DNA of 8,148 nt from Candidatus Aminicenantota bacterium (GTDB taxonomy: Bacteria; Acidobacteriota; Aminicenantia; UBA2199), in NCBI GenBank assembly GCA_023136725.1, contig JAGLQR010000060.1:1-8148 (forward strand), given 5' to 3'. Positions 5,350-8,148 of the stretch are shown here, one piece after another. The notes under the pieces were generated by a model. The model was given only the letters and a program-made list of their open reading frames with translations. It ran no database searches and was not told where the DNA came from. Each line of letters begins with the position of its first letter. Position 1 is the stretch's first letter. Made by a program: the position numbers and the translations under genes.

Positions 5350-7482
5350 CTACTTCTTCCTCACAGATCTTGAAGAAGATCTTGATGATGAAGATGATGA
5401 GCGTGACGAGCTAGAAGATGAACTTCTGGAATAACTCTTAGAACTGCTTCCTTTTGAATAACTTTTCGAGCTGCCGCTTCGTGAATAGCTTTTCGAATAA
5501 CTTTTTGAACTCTTGGAATAGTTTTTATAGGATTTTGAATTTCCCGACCCGTAATTGTAACTTTTCTTATTGTAGGTGGATGAACGGGGAGTATATGATT
5601 TGTAACTACTATATGAATTCCCAAGGCTGTAACTTTTCTTCTTGTATGTGGAAGTCCGCGGCGTGTATGATCTGTAGCTCTTATATGAACTACTCTTGCT
5701 GCTGCTGTATTTCGGTTTTGAGTAAGTGTAGCTGTTTCCTGAAGTATAACTCTTATTCTTATATGAAGATGTCCCTTTTGATGAAGAGTAGTATCTCTTG
5801 TCAGTATACCTGGATGAACTGGTATTTCTACTCCCGTATCCGGAGACTTTAGAAAGCCCCCGGCTGCTTTTTGAAGAAGAATATGTTGAATTCCCGGAAC
5901 TTTGTGATCCCGAATATCCCCTGCTTGAAAAAGAAGGATATCCAGAGTTCTTCTTTTTCTTCACTTTTGAACGGGTACTTGAGCTTGAAGACTTTTTCAC
6001 TCTTGATGAAGATTTCCCGCTGCTTTTATAACTCTTGCTCGAGATCCCTTTTGCAGACTTCGTGTTTTTGGACCCGGAATATTTGAAAGTGTTGCTCCTT
6101 GTGGACTTGCTACTCTTGTATTTATAAACAGCACCTTTCTGGGAAGTACCCGAACTCTTGTATTTAGAAGGTTTATAGTATGTGGATGATTTTATTCCAC
6201 TCTCTTTGAACCTTACGGTCCTGCCTTTCGAGTTGAGGACATTCACCTGCTTATAGTTGTATTTCCCGGAAGGAGAAACACCCCTGTATGCAAGTCCCTT
6301 GTTCTTCATATTAATGAAAGAACCCTGTTTCAAAGCAACCTTTCTGATTGATCTTCCGAGATTTCCTTTTTTAATGAATACAGATGACTGGGATCCCCAT
6401 GGAATACCATTCCTGTATTTATAGTTTCTAAGCCATCTCTTGTTAATAACAATTACCGGTCTGTTATACCTGCTCAACGGTGTCCAGCCGTAGTATGATC
6501 CGCTATAACACCACCCTACCCATGCAGGAGACCATCTGTAACCGGGAAGCCAGTGCCATCCCCAGAAAGGATCATAATGCCATCTTCCATAGTGATATGT
6601 AAATGAGTTCCAGGGATCATATGAATACCAGTAGTAACCATAATGTGGAGTGTGAACCCATCTGCCATTGTAATAAGGCCTCCAATTATTCCCTACATTG
6701 TAAGGAATCCAGATGTTTGATCCGTAAGTTGAACTATACCTCCACCTTCCGGATCTTGATAATTCATATTCATAATCTTCATAACCTCTGTCAAGATACC
6801 TGGAAGAACTGCTTCTGGCATAGTTTACAAGACTGTGTCTCTCTGCATTCCAGAGATCAAAATTATCTTTTTCAGATGAATAGAAGAAAAAAGGCCTCTC
6901 GAGAACTGAACCATCTCTCATTACTACCTTCTGATTTTCCATAACATTTCTGCTTAAGTTTTCCCCTGCTATTTCAGCAAGTCCCTCATAAACAAAAACT
7001 TCAGTTCCACGTGTTCCGTTATAGTTGATCCTGTAAACACCCCGGTTAAGAATGAAGATTCCACAATCCGGAGTTTGAATCTCAACATCTTTCTCATAAT
7101 CAAGATTGTGAAGATCGAGATATATACCGCCTCTCCTCACAAAGATCCTGAGATCGGTCTTTCTCAATTGCGGGACTTTCTGAAACTCAACCTCAGTATC
7201 ATAATCAAGCCTGAGAAAATTTGACCTGCCCAGGTAAATATCAAGTCTGCCGTCATTGGTTCCGGCAATATCTTTTTCAAATATGGGGATGTTAATTCCA
7301 GCTTCTTCGCGGCCCTCGTCAAAGCTTCTCGTCACATAGGTATCTCCCTGGGAGTATTTCACCTTTATGACTTTCGCATTATCATAATACTTAGCAACAG
7401 TCTGCTCAGGCTGAGGATAATCAGCAAAAGCTGAAACAGACACAAATATGGCAATGATTGAAAATATTATTAATTTTTTCAT
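5350..7482 (-). CDS. Secreted FecR-like / DUF6600 protein with Ser-Lys-Tyr-Arg-rich tail
   Basis: The 710-residue product has four parts. Residues 1-20 are a signal peptide ending in AFA before Asp21. Residues from about 45 to 205 look like a FecR-type beta-domain (DGRLDIYLGRSNFLRLDYDTEVEF; later VFVYEGLAEIAG and NVMENQKVVMRDG). From about 245 to 340 lies a Trp/Tyr-rich region (GRWVHTPHYGYYWYSYDPW, WHWLPGYRWSPAWVGW, GSYYGWTPL) as in DUF6600 proteins. From about 430 to the end the chain is low-complexity: Ser, Lys, Tyr, Gly and Thr, then SKSYS units, closing with RS-type runs and VRKK. The tail is strongly basic and likely disordered. Function is unknown; an envelope or surface location is inferred from the signal peptide. 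The ATG at 7480-7482 is well supported by AGGAGG (7493-7488 on the minus strand), five bases upstream. A TonB or sigma-factor partner for the FecR part is not visible here. Confidence 0.85.
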   Translation of the reverse strand: MKKLIIFSIIAIFVSVSAFADYPQPEQTVAKYYDNAKVIKVKYSQGDTYVTRSFDEGREEAGINIPIFEKDIAGTNDGRLDIYLGRSNFLRLDYDTEVEFQKVPQLRKTDLRIFVRRGGIYLDLHNLDYEKDVEIQTPDCGIFILNRGVYRINYNGTRGTEVFVYEGLAEIAGENLSRNVMENQKVVMRDGSVLERPFFFYSSEKDNFDLWNAERHSLVNYARSSSSRYLDRGYEDYEYELSRSGRWRYSSTYGSNIWIPYNVGNNWRPYYNGRWVHTPHYGYYWYSYDPWNSFTYHYGRWHYDPFWGWHWLPGYRWSPAWVGWCYSGSYYGWTPLSRYNRPVIVINKRWLRNYKYRNGIPWGSQSSVFIKKGNLGRSIRKVALKQGSFINMKNKGLAYRGVSPSGKYNYKQVNVLNSKGRTVRFKESGIKSSTYYKPSKYKSSGTSQKGAVYKYKSSKSTRSNTFKYSGSKNTKSAKGISSKSYKSSGKSSSRVKKSSSSSTRSKVKKKKNSGYPSFSSRGYSGSQSSGNSTYSSSKSSRGLSKVSGYGSRNTSSSRYTDKRYYSSSKGTSSYKNKSYTSGNSYTYSKPKYSSSKSSSYKSYRSYTPRTSTYKKKSYSLGNSYSSYKSYTPRSSTYNKKSYNYGSGNSKSYKNYSKSSKSYSKSYSRSGSSKSYSKGSSSKSYSRSSSSSSSRSSSSSSRSSSRSVRKK
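5353..6195 (-). repeat. Low-complexity Ser/Lys/Tyr/Arg coding tract
   Basis: This is the 3' part of the FecR/DUF6600 gene, encoding about residues 430-709. Serine dominates and is spaced by Lys, Tyr, Gly, Thr and Arg; the unit SKSYS recurs four times near the end and the final 30 residues are almost only Ser and Arg. The reading frame stays open throughout, so the tract is translated rather than decayed. On the opposite strand it creates spurious open frames rich in Cys or Glu. Confidence 0.8.
5557..5700 (-). repeat. Two tandem 72-base (24-residue) repeats
   Basis: Bases 5557-5628 and 5629-5700 are diverged copies in register; both contain GTAACTTTTCTT followed by TTGTA and a TATATGA-like stretch. 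In the protein (about residues 595-642) they read SYRSYTPRTSTYKKKSY and SYKSYTPRSSTYNKKSY. The match in frame shows growth of the tail by duplication within the gene. Confidence 0.65.
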
Positions 7483-7505
7483 TTTTACCTCCTACTTGTA
7501 CATTA

Positions 7506-7518
7506 GCATTATCAATGC
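7506..7518. promoter_or_regulatory. Small dyad across the -10 box; possible operator
   Basis: GCATT-ATC-AATGC is a perfect 5-bp inverted repeat. It covers the predicted -10 box of the FecR/DUF6600 promoter, a position where a bound repressor would block transcription. The arms are short, so chance is quite possible. Confidence 0.3.
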
Positions 7519-7535
7519 CAATAGAAACATGTTAA
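7508..7535 (-). promoter_or_regulatory. Predicted sigma70-like promoter of the FecR/DUF6600 gene
   Basis: On the minus strand TTAACA (7535-7530) and GATAAT (7513-7508) are 16 bases apart; each matches the consensus at five of six positions. Transcription would begin near 7501, about 19 bases before the ATG. Confidence 0.55.
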
Positions 7536-7542
7536 CACTGTC

Positions 7543-7563
7543 CTGTTTTTATTACAAAAACAG
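7543..7563. repeat. Perfect 8-bp inverted repeat between mrp and the FecR/DUF6600 promoter
   Basis: CTGTTTTT-ATTAC-AAAAACAG is a perfect dyad with a 5-base spacer. It begins 28 bases after the mrp stop codon and ends seven bases upstream of the next -35 box on the same strand. As an mrp terminator it lacks the T-run that should follow on the minus strand, although its AT-rich stem could work poorly. As a regulator or activator site its place just upstream of -35 is apt. Confidence 0.45.
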
Positions 7564-7591
7564 AGGAGTTTAATGAATTAACGGGAAATTA

Positions 7592-8148
7592 CTATTTCTT
7601 CTTCAGATTTATGGCTTTTATCGTCTCATCGGCAAGCTTGTCAATTTCCTTTATCAACAATGTCTTTTTCTTGTCAATATAATAGGGAGTTTCATTATCT
7701 TTTTTCAATCCGACTTTATTGTCGAATGGAAATTCTGCAAGAATTTTATAGCCGAGAGCTTTGGTAGAATTTTTCGGATCTGAAATCGGGAACATTTCTG
7801 TTTTTTCATTACAATGAGCACAAATGAGATATTTCATGTTCTCGACTATCCCCAATATTTCTGTTTCTATCTTATCGGCTTTGAACATGTTTATCATCTT
7901 AAGTACATCCGCAATAGATGCTTCCTGGGGAGTAGTAACAATTATTCCACCATCAAGCTTGACCTTTTGCAGAATTGACAGAGGGACATCTCCGGTTCCG
8001 GGTGGCAGATCTATCAGCATGATATCAAGCTCGCCCCATTTTACATTCCGGAAGAATTGCTCGATAAGTTTATTGGCAAGAGCACCTCTCCAGATAAGTG
8101 CTTTCTCTCTGTCTGTGATAAATCCGACAGACATGATCTGGATCCCGA
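7592..8148 (-). CDS. mrp: Mrp/ApbC/NBP35 family iron-sulfur carrier ATPase, 5' end outside the window
   Basis: The visible 185 residues are the C-terminal part of an Mrp-type P-loop ATPase, which binds and transfers [4Fe-4S] clusters in the cytoplasm. Markers are GIQIMSVGFI, ALIWRGAL, WGELDIMLIDLPPGTGDVPLS (Walker B/switch region), GGIIVTTPQEASIADV, and ENMKYLICAHCNEKTEMF, whose CxxC (CAHC) pair holds the bridging cluster at the dimer interface. The N-terminal Walker A with the deviant KGGVGKS lies beyond the right edge. The ATG at 8132-8134 should not be taken as the start: the reading frame stays open to the edge and the residues before it (GIQI) match the family's conserved GIKVMSIGF segment. 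The gene ends in a lysine-rich NLKKK and TAG. It runs in the same direction as the FecR/DUF6600 gene, 109 bases away, but that gene has its own promoter. Confidence 0.93.
   Translation of the reverse strand, partial: GIQIMSVGFITDREKALIWRGALANKLIEQFFRNVKWGELDIMLIDLPPGTGDVPLSILQKVKLDGGIIVTTPQEASIADVLKMINMFKADKIETEILGIVENMKYLICAHCNEKTEMFPISDPKNSTKALGYKILAEFPFDNKVGLKKDNETPYYIDKKKTLLIKEIDKLADETIKAINLKKK

Noticed and set aside
5454..6086. Cys-rich and Glu-rich + strand frames, which could be mistaken for a metal-binding protein
   Set aside because: They are the complement of Ser/Lys/Tyr codon runs in the FecR/DUF6600 tail; composition follows from that, with no ribosome site.
8132..8134. ATG taken as the mrp start
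   Set aside because: The frame is open upstream to the window edge, and the residues before this Met match the family's conserved segment, so it is internal.
1..8148. CRISPR array, insertion sequence, prophage or defence system
   Set aside because: No regularly spaced direct repeats, transposase, integrase, terminal inverted repeats or known defence protein was seen.

Overview
The window looks like part of a chromosome from an AT-rich, Gram-negative and probably anaerobic or microaerobic bacterium. Four things point this way: an outer-membrane beta-barrel ending in the usual C-terminal Phe, several exported proteins, a [NiFe]-hydrogenase maturation gene (hypC), and AGGAGG-type ribosome sites with sigma70-like -35/-10 boxes. 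The promoters argue against Bacteroidetes, whose promoters look different. A deep-branching phylum such as Cloacimonadota or Delongbacteria is possible, but this is a guess.

Layout from left to right. (1) Bases 1-300 hold no convincing gene. They are much richer in G+C than the rest (hand count about 63% for 1-120, against about 22% for 301-360) and packed with inverted repeats, so a structured RNA of unknown family is the best reading. (2) hypC at 374-634 (+) has its own promoter. (3) A DUF2891 protein with an N-terminal export signal lies at 619-1722 (-); its end overlaps the end of hypC by 16 bases. (4) A divergent promoter region at 1723-1967 separates it from (5) an outer-membrane beta-barrel protein at 1968-2699 (+), followed at once by (6) clpS at 2736-3035 (+) and (7) clpA at 3036-5312 (+), whose start directly follows the clpS stop. 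(8) A 710-residue secreted FecR-like/DUF6600 protein with a long Ser/Lys/Tyr/Arg-rich tail runs at 5350-7482 (-), convergent with clpA. (9) A promoter region with two inverted repeats lies at 7483-7591. (10) An Mrp/ApbC family iron-sulfur carrier ATPase runs off the right edge (7592-8148, -).

The only obvious functional unit is clpS-clpA, the adaptor and unfoldase of the N-degron protein degradation system; no clpP is present, so the peptidase must be encoded elsewhere. HypC and Mrp both serve metal-centre assembly but are not adjacent. The DUF2891 protein, the beta-barrel and the FecR/DUF6600 protein are all predicted to leave the cytoplasm. No mobile element, CRISPR array, tRNA or rRNA was seen. 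The least explained parts are the structured left end, the exported DUF2891 protein, the RS/KSY-rich tail, and the hairpin pair between the beta-barrel gene and clpS.
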